Below the pieces are notes generated by a model, which had not been told where the DNA came from, did no database searches, and saw only the letters and a list, made by a program, of their open reading frames with translations. A stretch of 64,000 bases of DNA from Defluviitaleaceae bacterium. GTDB lineage: Bacteria; Bacillota; Clostridia; Lachnospirales; WQUN01. The position numbers and the translations under genes were made by a program. The DNA lies in assembly GCA_009780585.1 (NCBI GenBank), contig WQZS01000002.1:186001-250000 (forward strand), in the 5' to 3' direction. This document shows, one piece after another, positions 51,972 to 59,892 of this stretch. The first letter of the stretch is position 1; every line of letters begins with the position of its first letter.

Positions 51972-52592
51972 CTAATTAAAAATCCCTTTGCTGATTTCCT
52001 CACGGAACAAATTATATATATTCATGCCGCATTTTTCGTCGAAGTAACCTTTCAAGGCGAAATACGCTTTCCACTTCTCGATTGTATATTCATTGAAGGC
52101 GCGATGGCTTTGCCGGAGGATAATTTCCGTTAACCTGCGTTCAACCGTACATACCCCGTCGGCTGTACATATCGCGTCGCATAATTGGATGAGCCTGTCA
52201 TAATCGTCATAAACCGTTTCAATTAAGCAATTTCTTATAACAGCCAGTTCGTTTTCATCTTTGGTTAGGTTTGAACCGGTATAAACACGGATGTCTTGTA
52301 TATTAAATGAATGTGTTATACAAATTTTTGCAACAGCGTCGCAGCCTTTTTCCATCATCAGCGCATAACCGTTATAAACGTGGCAGTTTTTACCCGTGCC
52401 GTCGGCGTTCGCGTAGTAGCCGATGTCGTGCAGCAAGCCCGATACATAGGCGCGTTCGGGGTCCATGCCGCATTGTTCGGCGATGGCTTGTGCCGCGCGC
52501 GCGGCGTTTTTGCAATGGTCAAGCCACGGACCGGGATTTTGTTTTCCGCCCCATGCCAGCAGGGCTTCGGCTTCGCCTCGGGAGGGGTTCAT
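51972..52592 (-). CDS. HD-domain protein
   Basis: About 206 residues from ATG 52592, which follows the upstream stop as TGAAATG; an alternative ATG at 52625 would overlap by 32 bases. Metal ligands of an HD phosphohydrolase are visible: WLDHCKNAARAAQAIAEQCG, SGLLHDIGYYA, CHVYNGYALM and ITHSFN. The family cleaves phosphate mono- or diesters of nucleotides. The C-terminus is AT-richer than the surrounding genes. Its placement between two Hsp70 genes implies a role in the same process. Confidence 0.85.
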   Translation of the reverse strand: MNPSRGEAEALLAWGGKQNPGPWLDHCKNAARAAQAIAEQCGMDPERAYVSGLLHDIGYYANADGTGKNCHVYNGYALMMEKGCDAVAKICITHSFNIQDIRVYTGSNLTKDENELAVIRNCLIETVYDDYDRLIQLCDAICTADGVCTVERRLTEIILRQSHRAFNEYTIEKWKAYFALKGYFDEKCGMNIYNLFREEISKGIFN

Positions 52593-52593
52593 T

Positions 52594-54174
52594 TCAAGCC
52601 AACCTAACCGCAAAGGCTTCTTCATACGCCGATTTGGGGAATAACTCCCCGAAGCCCAAATCCCGTACCTTTAGGGTCATATCTACATTGGAGGCGAATT
52701 CCAAGGCAATGCCCAAGCGGGTCGTGCCTTTGGGGCGTTCGGGCAAGCCGGTCAGGTCGATTTCGGTTAGGGGTTGTAGTTCGCCCGCGGGGGAGCGGCG
52801 TGCCAAGTGCAGGCGCAGGGCGTCGAGCTGGTTTTTCGTCCAGTCTTCGGGGTCACCGACGGATTTGTTTACCAGGATGAGCTTGTCCGGATGCTTTTGC
52901 CACCAAAAGGCGTTGCGCTCGACGAGGGGGAGGAAGGCGTCGCCGTCCGAAAGCCCGATGTCGGCGGTGAGCTGGTGGCGGTCCTCCAGGCTGACGGCGG
53001 GTCCTTCGGCGATGCCCAGGCGTTGGGCGGCTACGAGTGCCGCGCCCTCGGCGGTGATGAGCTTCGCGTTCTTGTGGAAGCGTACCTGCGCCCGGGTAAA
53101 CATGTCGCCCACGGCTTCCCGCGCCCACAGCATTTCGAAGCCGCCGCCCACGCACAGGACGGCGGAAATATCCTGCGGGAGGATTTCTTCCTCGTAGAGG
53201 TTCTTTTGCAATACGTCGCGCATGAAACGGTTGAAACGGCGGTGATAGGGCTTTATGAGCCGCGTCGCGTCGTCGTGGGAGAGGGTTTGCTGGAAGGGCG
53301 GGTAAGCGAAGTTGAAGTACAGCTTGGCTTCCTTGGTGCGGATGGTTTTTTGGAACAGCATGTCCTTATGCTGGTACACGAAGGCGGACACCTGCTCGGT
53401 CATTTGCTTGCTTAATTGCTTGACGGGCTGCTGCGCCAGCAGGAAGGATTCGAACAAATCGCACACGTCGGCTACGATGCCGAAGGTGCCGATGGTATCG
53501 TCGAAAAGGCTGGAAATACTTTTAACGGCGATGGTGTCGCCTTGGGGCATGACGTGGTATAAACCGCCGCGCACCTCGCGGCTGCCGTAGTCGAAGAGCA
53601 TGACGCGGGATTCGTGGGGGGCGTGCCGCGCGTAATGGTGGGCGAATACACATTCGCGGTCGGGTACCAGCGCGATGAGCTCGCGTTCGTAGCCCGCGGC
53701 TTTGAAGGCGCGCACAAGCTCGGCTTGTGCCTGCTCGCTGAAATACGCCGGAATGGAAGCGACGATGCCCGCGATTTCCGCCTTGGGGTTAATGTTGCGC
53801 ACGCTGGAGAGGATTTCCTTTAAAAAAAGCGCCAAAATCGATACCACACTCATGGGCTTGTGCGCAACATCCACGTAATCAAAGCTGCCCAAGCGTCCGA
53901 TCAAGTCGTTGAGCGTTACTTCCGTACCTACGCCTCGGTTCAATATGGCATATTCGCCGTACACCCATTCCTTCGTTTCGGCGATGTACTGCATGACGGT
54001 GGGAATGGACGGTTTGCCGTAGCCGCCGCTTAAGTCAATGGTTTCGGGGATATTTTCCGCGGCGTTATAGAAGGCGATGCCGGAGGAATCGTTGCCGATG
54101 TCCAGCCCGATTATATAATATGACTCGTCCCGTTTTTGTGGGTCGGGAAGGTTTTTATATTGCTTCCAATGCAC
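52594..54174 (-). CDS. Degenerate Hsp70-like protein, predicted ATPase-dead
   Basis: 526 residues. Order and length follow the Hsp70 of 50314-51957, but the key motifs are altered: phosphate-1 reads DIGNDSSG (25-32) instead of DLGTTxS; the catalytic Lys is replaced in TLNDLIGR (Asn89); phosphate-2 reads DYGSREVRG (195-203) instead of DLGGGTxD; the adenosine loop is VGGGFEM. NPKAEIAGIVASIPAYF and the C-terminal ITEIDLTGLPERPKGTTRL beta region are conserved with its neighbour. The frame is intact and long, so this is a functional divergence rather than decay. It may act as a regulatory partner of the active Hsp70s. Confidence 0.85.
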   Translation of the reverse strand: MHWKQYKNLPDPQKRDESYYIIGLDIGNDSSGIAFYNAAENIPETIDLSGGYGKPSIPTVMQYIAETKEWVYGEYAILNRGVGTEVTLNDLIGRLGSFDYVDVAHKPMSVVSILALFLKEILSSVRNINPKAEIAGIVASIPAYFSEQAQAELVRAFKAAGYERELIALVPDRECVFAHHYARHAPHESRVMLFDYGSREVRGGLYHVMPQGDTIAVKSISSLFDDTIGTFGIVADVCDLFESFLLAQQPVKQLSKQMTEQVSAFVYQHKDMLFQKTIRTKEAKLYFNFAYPPFQQTLSHDDATRLIKPYHRRFNRFMRDVLQKNLYEEEILPQDISAVLCVGGGFEMLWAREAVGDMFTRAQVRFHKNAKLITAEGAALVAAQRLGIAEGPAVSLEDRHQLTADIGLSDGDAFLPLVERNAFWWQKHPDKLILVNKSVGDPEDWTKNQLDALRLHLARRSPAGELQPLTEIDLTGLPERPKGTTRLGIALEFASNVDMTLKVRDLGFGELFPKSAYEEAFAVRLA

Positions 54175-54184
54175 GGGTGTTACC

Positions 54185-55924
54185 TCATCTCGCCGCGATT
54201 ACGTTTGCCCGCATCAGCACTTGGTCGTTGTGCCTGTAGCCGCTGCCTACCAATTTTATGATTTCGCCCTTGGCGAAGCCTTCCTGCTTTTCCGCCACCA
54301 GGACTTCATGCTCCTTACCGTTGAAGGCATCGTGCGGCGCGGGGCGGATGGGGGTGATGTTATTCTTGCGCAGGAGCACCTCCAGCGCCGCGTAGGTGTC
54401 GTGCAGCTTTTGCGCGGCGGCAAGGACGGCTTCGTTGTCCGATTCCTTCAGGCGGGAAACGCTGTGGGTCAATATTTCCTCGTAGGTGCAGACTTCGTAC
54501 AGCAGAATTTCCTTTTTAAAGCGCAGCGCGGCTTTTTCCATTTTCGCCGTATAGTGGTTTACGTGTTTTTCGTAATCGGTCCTGTAGGGGGCGAAGGCTT
54601 CGCTTTCGCGGCAGCGCGCGAGGAAGCAGGGTAGGTCCGTTTCCGTCGGGGGGTCGCTCAGCCACGCCTCCCTGATGGTTAAATAAGCGGCTTCCTTGAT
54701 TTCGTCGGTTACGTCGTTTTTTTCCTTGGCGAAGGATTGCAACAGGCCGGCGCTTTCGCCGTTAAAGGCTTGTATGCTTTCGCGCAGGCTTTCGATTTTG
54801 ATTTCCAGCGTTTCGGTAATGCCCGCGATGATTTGTCCTTCGGTTTTCGTGCCGTCGGGTTCTCCTTCTGCCAGCAGCGTGTATGCCGTGCTAAAGAGCG
54901 CGGCCGCTTCCTCGGCGATGAGGATTTCCACGCCAATCATGCGCTGCATCTTGTATGCCGCTTTAAGGAAGGTGATGCGCTGTTGGCCGAAAAGGGTAGC
55001 CGTTTCCTCCCGCAGGGCTTCGAAGAAAGGGGTCGTGTCGGGAAGGGCGCCGGGGGGTTCCGCTACCGCTTGCGCGCGGATTGCCGCAGAAAATTCCTCA
55101 TACGTACGGCAGGGCGATACCTGCCCCGTGCGTGCCGCGGTTTGCGGCAGGGTGCGTATATCCTCAATCATCGGCCCGATTTGCTGATACGCCTCGCGGA
55201 TGATGTCAAGCACGCGAATAGGCGCAATGTCCGATTCGGATACTTCCGCTTCCAACGCTTGTACCTGTACGCGTATCATCGCCTCCAGCATTTCCCATTC
55301 ACGTTCGATTAATTCGATATAGGAATACGTAACCCTTCGCCCGTGCAGATCGTCCAACCCCAGCAGGCAAAAACGCAGACCGTCCTGGTAATGGACGAAT
55401 ATTTCCCGCAGGGCTTGCTCGTCCCGCCATTCGATTTTATTCCCCAATATAAATATCCCGCGCATAGCCGCCCATATTTCGGGCGCGGCTTTACCGGGGT
55501 ATTGGTTTGCCTGGTTTTCGATTTGGCGGGCGGTATACAAGAGCGCGCGTTCAACGATCGCGCGTTTTTCCTCCGCTACGGGGTTGGGGGTTGATTCTTC
55601 GCCTGCCATATCCTCGAATTGCCGCAAACGGGAATTGAGGATATCGCGAATACCCGCCATCAAGGCGTTGACGGTCGGGTTCGCTTCCGTCTCCGCGTCG
55701 GAGGATTCAATCAATCCCACGGCTTCACGGTACGCTGCCATCAGTTGCATCAACCGGTCGTATACGCGTTCATCGCTACCGCCGAGGCGCGAAAAACGCG
55801 CCGCGTCCTCGGCCAGTATTTCACACGCGACGCGATTGTATTGGCCGAACAAACGCAGGATATATCCCTTTAGGGCTTCGTCCGCCGCGGCGGCGAGTTG
55901 TTGCCAAGTATTAATTAGGGACAT
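54185..55924 (-). CDS. Long helical protein with C-terminal GrpE-like domain
   Basis: 579 residues, first gene of the nine-gene operon, behind GGGGTG. The first 510 residues are mostly predicted helix, rich in Glu, Ala and Leu, with repeated patterns (RVYDRLMQLMAAYREAVGLIES; TTPFFEALREETATLFGQQRITFLKAAYKMQRM). The last 65 (LLRKNNITPIRPAPHDAFNGKEHEVL ... GEIIKLVGSGYRHNDQVLMRANVIAAR) match the beta domain of GrpE, the DnaK nucleotide exchange factor (HEAV...G.I..V...GY....++R.A.V.V). I infer that it releases ADP from the operon's own Hsp70s. Ordinary GrpE is about 200 residues. Confidence 0.75.
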   Translation of the reverse strand: MSLINTWQQLAAAADEALKGYILRLFGQYNRVACEILAEDAARFSRLGGSDERVYDRLMQLMAAYREAVGLIESSDAETEANPTVNALMAGIRDILNSRLRQFEDMAGEESTPNPVAEEKRAIVERALLYTARQIENQANQYPGKAAPEIWAAMRGIFILGNKIEWRDEQALREIFVHYQDGLRFCLLGLDDLHGRRVTYSYIELIEREWEMLEAMIRVQVQALEAEVSESDIAPIRVLDIIREAYQQIGPMIEDIRTLPQTAARTGQVSPCRTYEEFSAAIRAQAVAEPPGALPDTTPFFEALREETATLFGQQRITFLKAAYKMQRMIGVEILIAEEAAALFSTAYTLLAEGEPDGTKTEGQIIAGITETLEIKIESLRESIQAFNGESAGLLQSFAKEKNDVTDEIKEAAYLTIREAWLSDPPTETDLPCFLARCRESEAFAPYRTDYEKHVNHYTAKMEKAALRFKKEILLYEVCTYEEILTHSVSRLKESDNEAVLAAAQKLHDTYAALEVLLRKNNITPIRPAPHDAFNGKEHEVLVAEKQEGFAKGEIIKLVGSGYRHNDQVLMRANVIAAR

Positions 55925-56009
55925 GCTTCACCCCTAGTCAAATGTAATGGGCATTGGCGTTATCATACCTTTAATATACGTAAAAATCCAGTAAAAGGCT
56001 TATTGTATC

Positions 56010-56038
56010 CGAAGCGGCGGTTAACGCGATCCGCTTCG
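56010..56038. other. Perfect 8-bp inverted repeat after the ABC gene
   Basis: CGAAGCGG and CCGCTTCG flank a 13-base loop between the ABC stop and the Hsp70 operon promoter region. No T-tract follows, so it is at best a weak terminator. Confidence 0.4.
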
Positions 56039-56040
56039 CG

Positions 56041-57756
56041 CTACATCAATTGCGATTTGTAAATCTCCCGGTACACCGCGCAATCGCGCATTAAATCCCC
56101 GTGGCTGCCGTATCCCGCGACGCTCCCGCCGTCCATCACGAGGATGTGTTCCAAATTCATGACGGAAGAAATGCGCTGAGTGATCATCACGATTGTCGGG
56201 GCCGGCGTTAAACCGCGTATTGACTGCATGATCGCCGCTTCGGTTTCCACGTCCACGGCACTTACGCAGTCATCCAGGATTAATAAGGGTGCGTTGCGCA
56301 CCAACGCGCGGGCGATGCCGACGCGTTGTTTTTGCCCGCCGGATAGGTTAACGCCCTTTTGCCCGATGACGGTTTCGTACCCCTCGGGGTATTCGGCGAT
56401 AAAATCATACGCTTGCGCCGCGGTTGCGGCTTTTTTTATTTCCTCGGGGGCCGCGTCTTCCTTGCCCATGCGGATATTGTCCGCGATCGTGCCGTAGAAC
56501 AACGTGTTCTGCTGCGCCACGTAAGCGATATTCGCGCGGAGTTGATCGATGCCGCACAACGCCGTATCCCAATCCCCCACGCGAATCCTTCCCGAAGTGG
56601 GTTGGTATAGAGCGGGTATCAACTGGACAAGCGACGTCTTGCCCGCGCCCGTTGGCCCGATGATGCCCAGTATTTTGCCCGCGGGCAGGAAAAAAGAAAC
56701 GTCATGCAATACGGATTCGTCCCCGCCGCCGGGGTAATTGAAACTTACGCCTTCGAAGGTGAGGGACGGAGGGGATATCCTTTCTCCGTCGGCATCACCT
56801 TTCAACGGCGATATGTCCTTTTCATCCAATACCTCTCCGATGCGCACGGCTGACGCACGCGCCCGCACGAGCATTTGGTATACGTTAAAGAGCATCCCCA
56901 ACGACATGGAGATTTGCATCATGTAATTAAGGAACGCGACGATTTGCCCGACTTGCATTTGCGAATTCGCCACCCATTCTCGCGCCATCCACAGGGTAAG
57001 GACGAGCGAAGCGTTGACCGCGAACGAAATAATCGGGAAAAAAACGCCCACCACCCTTTGCGCCTTGGTAGCCGTGGCGGCGAGCGCGGTATTGGTGACG
57101 TCGAAGCGTGCCACTTCCCGGTCAAAAGCATTGTACGCCTTCACCACGCGCACGCCGGAAAGGTATTCGCGGGTGACGGCGTTGTTCCTGTCAAGGGCCT
57201 CTTGCAACCGCGTAAAGAGCGGGAACCCCACCTTCATGCTGATGTACATGAGGAGCGCGATCAACGGAACGACCCCCGCCAACACAACGGCCAAACGGGG
57301 GTTTAACAGGATGGTCATGGTTACCGCGCCGATCAACAAAACGGGCGAACGAAGCACGAAGCGCATCAAGCCGTTGGTAAAGCCCACCAACTGCGAAGTA
57401 TCGTTGGTCATGCGGGTAATGAGCGAAGCCGTGTCTTGCTTGCCGATAGCCGCGTAGGAAAAGCGGTTGATCCGTTCGAACAAATCCAACCGCAAATCCG
57501 CGCCGAACCGTTGGGATACCCTGCTGGAAATCACGCACCGCGCCACCGTAAAGGCCGCGCCCACAGCCGTAACGAGGAGCATCAAACCGCCGAGCCGCGT
57601 GACACGGGCAATATCCCCTTGCGTCACGCCTTCATCGATGATGCGCGATACGATCGTGGGGATAAGCAAGTCCCCGATCGTACCAAGGACAAGGCAAACC
57701 ATCCCGACGATGATCTGCGCTTGGTAACGCTGCCAATACGGTAGGAAGTGCCGCAT
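56041..57756 (-). CDS. ABC exporter half-transporter with degenerate catalytic site
   Basis: 571 residues. Six membrane helices (LPYWQRYQAQIIVGMVCLVLGTIGDLLIPTIVSRIIDEG opening) precede the ATPase: Walker A GPTGAGKTS, Q-loop AYVAQQNTLFYGT, signature NLSGGQKQRVGIARAL, Walker B LLILDDCVSAVD. The residue after the Walker B Asp is Asp rather than Glu, as in the degenerate subunits of heterodimeric exporters (BmrC, TM287). The expected partner with a normal site is usually adjacent; here a candidate lies 5 kb away on the other strand (62885). The start overlaps the methyltransferase stop (TAATG). Confidence 0.92.
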   Translation of the reverse strand: MRHFLPYWQRYQAQIIVGMVCLVLGTIGDLLIPTIVSRIIDEGVTQGDIARVTRLGGLMLLVTAVGAAFTVARCVISSRVSQRFGADLRLDLFERINRFSYAAIGKQDTASLITRMTNDTSQLVGFTNGLMRFVLRSPVLLIGAVTMTILLNPRLAVVLAGVVPLIALLMYISMKVGFPLFTRLQEALDRNNAVTREYLSGVRVVKAYNAFDREVARFDVTNTALAATATKAQRVVGVFFPIISFAVNASLVLTLWMAREWVANSQMQVGQIVAFLNYMMQISMSLGMLFNVYQMLVRARASAVRIGEVLDEKDISPLKGDADGERISPPSLTFEGVSFNYPGGGDESVLHDVSFFLPAGKILGIIGPTGAGKTSLVQLIPALYQPTSGRIRVGDWDTALCGIDQLRANIAYVAQQNTLFYGTIADNIRMGKEDAAPEEIKKAATAAQAYDFIAEYPEGYETVIGQKGVNLSGGQKQRVGIARALVRNAPLLILDDCVSAVDVETEAAIMQSIRGLTPAPTIVMITQRISSVMNLEHILVMDGGSVAGYGSHGDLMRDCAVYREIYKSQLM

Positions 57757-58613
57757 TATCTCTTCTTCACGATGGGTTGCAACGCGGACAGCGGCGCGCC
57801 CGTTTCATAAGAAATCCGAACCTCCAGCGCGTCGCCCGCGTTCACTTCGATCGGGGTTTCCAAGGGATGCACCAAATAATTATTGTACCAATCGGTAATG
57901 GCCTGCGTTTCGGGCTCGACGGCCAGCAGATTCTTCGTAATAAAACGCAAAGCGTTGACCGTTCCGTCAACCGTAACGGGCAATGTACCGTTCCATTCGA
58001 TGCAAAAATCAAAGGGCTGGGCGTACAGTACCTGATGGTACACGACGGGGTCGCCCAGCGCGGTAAGGTCGGGATTTTCCGCGTAGGGGTCGTTAAACAT
58101 GGGGACGGCGGCGCGATATCCGTGGAATTCGAAGGGATGATACACGGGCTGTACGGCCTGTATCGCGGCAAAGGGAATAAAGATCGGCAGCGGCTCGCCG
58201 TATTTGTTTATGTAATTGCGCTTGAACGCGTCGATGACTTGCATTTGTTTTTCACGCAGGAGGCCGACGTGCAGCATTTCGCAAATAACTATGTCAATCG
58301 GCTCGGGCGGGACAAAACCGCGCGCGTCGCCGTGGATTAACTCCACACGCTCGCCGTTCGGGTTTGCGGCCAAGATGCGGCGCGCCTCGCTTACAAGCTC
58401 GGGGTTGTATTCCACATAATAGACCTTGCGCGCCTGTTGCGCGGCGAAGAACGAAAGCACGCCCGTCCCGCCGCCAAGCTCGGCCACGGCGGCATCCGGC
58501 TGTACGACTTGGCCGATCGCGGCTTTAAACCCGCCCATACGCGCCGCGTCCAGGAGCATGTTGTGGTGATAATGCAAGGGGATAAATTGGCCGAGTTCGT
58601 TTTTAGCGTCCAT
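57756..58613 (-). CDS. Class I SAM-dependent methyltransferase, PRMT-like
   Basis: 285 residues from ATG 58613 (GAGGTG upstream; ATG 58625 is not preceded by one). Motif I AELGGGTGVLSFFAA, post-I VYYVEYNPELVSEARRILA, VELIHGDARGF and DIVICEMLHVGLL give a Rossmann methyltransferase with the EMLH double-E-like loop reminiscent of protein arginine methyltransferases. The C-terminal beta region (EWNGTLPVTVDGTVNALRFITKNLL, EVNAGDALEVRISYETG) also resembles the PRMT barrel. Target unknown. It overlaps a small gene upstream and is coupled to the ABC gene downstream. Confidence 0.82.
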   Translation of the reverse strand: MDAKNELGQFIPLHYHHNMLLDAARMGGFKAAIGQVVQPDAAVAELGGGTGVLSFFAAQQARKVYYVEYNPELVSEARRILAANPNGERVELIHGDARGFVPPEPIDIVICEMLHVGLLREKQMQVIDAFKRNYINKYGEPLPIFIPFAAIQAVQPVYHPFEFHGYRAAVPMFNDPYAENPDLTALGDPVVYHQVLYAQPFDFCIEWNGTLPVTVDGTVNALRFITKNLLAVEPETQAITDWYNNYLVHPLETPIEVNAGDALEVRISYETGAPLSALQPIVKKR

Positions 58614-58851
58614 GCTGCACCTCAATAATAATTAAATAGGCTGTTGATTCCAAAATTTCTTGGAATTTTTCAATTTCGGAATCCAAAAAGCCCGTTACTT
58701 CGCTCCATTCGTATGAAGGCAAGTAACAGGTCGCCGAATTAAACCCACCGTATATCGGTTTTTCGATATACACCTTTACACGGTTATCCCGTAAAATTTC
58801 CGAGTGAACGATTTCAGTTTCGTCCTCAAGCTGTATAAAAGGATACATCAT
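58603..58851 (-). CDS. Small uncharacterised protein
   Basis: 82 residues from ATG 58851, with AAAGG eleven bases upstream; a GTG at 58863 is possible. It has a mixed alpha/beta pattern (MYPFIQLEDETEIVHSEIL, VKVYIEKPIYGGFNSATCYLPSYEWSEVTGF, EIEKFQEILES) without membrane helices. I do not recognise the family. It overlaps the methyltransferase start by eleven bases and probably forms an operon with it and the ABC gene. Confidence 0.6.
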   Translation of the reverse strand: MMYPFIQLEDETEIVHSEILRDNRVKVYIEKPIYGGFNSATCYLPSYEWSEVTGFLDSEIEKFQEILESTAYLIIIEVQHGR

Positions 58852-58857
58852 AATAAT

Positions 58858-58887
58858 TTGCACCTTTCGTTATCCATATGATAGAAT
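58858..58887 (+). promoter_or_regulatory. Promoter of the candidate RNA
   Basis: TTGCAC (58858-58863), an 18-base spacer and TAGAAT (58882-58887). Predicted start near 58894. Confidence 0.6.
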
Positions 58888-58893
58888 GTGTCC

Positions 58894-59157
58894 GTAACAA
58901 AACCGCAGTAACCGTGAGTGTCGGCAAACACCCGCGGCGAGTGTAGGGATATAAGGCATCACCTAACACACACAGGCTTGCGGCCTGCTACTGCGCAATC
59001 GAAGTGTAGCACTTGTTTATGCCTATTTCAATGATAATAGCGCGTGGATGTGTTATTTTGGATTGTTGCAACCCGGCGGCGGAGCATGAACCGTTTAATC
59101 GGATGATTTTTGGTGTGTAGGTGATGGCAGGTTTCTGCCGTCCTTGCACACTTTTTT
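58894..59157 (+). ncRNA. Structured RNA or leader with alternative terminator pairing
   Basis: The 534-base gap between the small gene and the lipoprotein has no credible ORF. It has a promoter, self-complementary segments and a terminator, about 264 nt in all. AGGCAT and ATGCCT close one domain; AAGTG-TAG-CACTT forms a small hairpin. CATCACCTAACACAC (58957-58971) pairs with GTGTGTAGGTGATG (59113-59126), the 5' arm of the terminator, so the two structures exclude each other. I cannot assign a known class. It could be a trans-acting RNA or a ligand-controlled leader. Confidence 0.55.
59113..59157 (+). terminator. Rho-independent terminator
   Basis: Stem GTGTGTAGG.. / ..CCTTGCACAC with an inner GGCAG-GTTT-CTGCC hairpin, followed by six T residues (59152-59157). 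Confidence 0.85.
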
Positions 59158-59161
59158 GTTG

Positions 59162-59209
59162 GCATACCTTTGGGGCGGTGCAGAAATTAATGTTCCGCCC
59201 GAAGGATGC
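59162..59209. repeat. Inverted repeat with a partial second copy at 59824-59840
   Basis: GCATACCTTTGGGGCGG and CCGCCCGAAGGATGC form a stem with small bulges around a 16-base loop. The left arm recurs almost exactly (GCATACCTTCGGGGCGG) at 59824-59840. Confidence 0.65.
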
Positions 59210-59397
59210 TTATATCATGTCCGGAAAGGACGGGGAAGGATGTATTTTAGGTAATTGATTGGTTTTAAAAATCATAAATGCCACCGCAGCCGATAAGAGC
59301 GCCCTTGTGGTTCATGCTTCGGGTACACAGTATAAATGCTGTGTTAATAACGTAAATAAAATCCAAAACACCATATTTATGTAAAGGGGGAAATTGT

Positions 59398-59808
59398 GTG
59401 AAAAAAATCGTTTGTTTAACCGCAATTATAATTCTATCTTTTATCCTTACAGGATGCAGCAGAAGCGGATCCATCGTCGGCACTTGGACGTCGGGCGGTA
59501 CACGGTATGAATTTAATGACAATGGAACTTACAGCATAAATTGGCCTTCAGCTTTTGGTACAAGCAGAGCTTCGGGTACTTATGAAACAAACGGGAACAG
59601 GCTCAATTTTTATACCAGCGGACTCGGTACCGGGATGATTTCAGGCTACTTGCACCGTACATGGCGTTTTGAAATATCGGGTGATACGATGACGCTAAGA
59701 AACGGCAGTACCATGAAAACCCTCATGCGATCGGGAAGCGGTACGGACGCACAATCAACCCCCGCTCCGGTACCAACACCTGCACCTACGCCGCCGCCAC
59801 TCGGTTAA
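59398..59808 (+). CDS. Small secreted lipoprotein, lipocalin-like
   Basis: 136 residues from GTG 59398, behind AAAGGGGG. Lipoprotein signal KKIVCLTAIIILSFILTGC with lipidated Cys20. The mature part (IVGTWTSGGTRYEFNDNGTYSINW ... ASGTYETNGNRLNFY ... WRFEISGDTMTLRNGS) has the GTW and strand-turn pattern of lipocalin-like DUF proteins found in Firmicutes. A Pro/Thr-rich tail (STPAPVPTPAPTPPPLG) probably spans the wall. Ligand unknown. Confidence 0.85.
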   Translation: MKKIVCLTAIIILSFILTGCSRSGSIVGTWTSGGTRYEFNDNGTYSINWPSAFGTSRASGTYETNGNRLNFYTSGLGTGMISGYLHRTWRFEISGDTMTLRNGSTMKTLMRSGSGTDAQSTPAPVPTPAPTPPPLG

Positions 59809-59823
59809 ACAAAAAAACTAATA

Positions 59824-59840
59824 GCATACCTTCGGGGCGG
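59824..59840 (+). repeat. Second copy of the left arm of the 59162 inverted repeat
   Basis: GCATACCTTCGGGGCGG, one base different from 59162-59178. It lies between the lipoprotein and the B-box-like gene. Confidence 0.6.
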
Positions 59841-59892
59841 GGCGTATATAAACGCTTCACCTAAAACCATTTATGAAGAAAGGAAAATATCC

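Noticed and set aside
55925-56040. CIRCE heat-shock operator upstream of the Hsp70 operon
   Set aside because: No TTAGCACTC-N9-GAGTGCTAA pattern is present; only a weak TATGAT -10 candidate.
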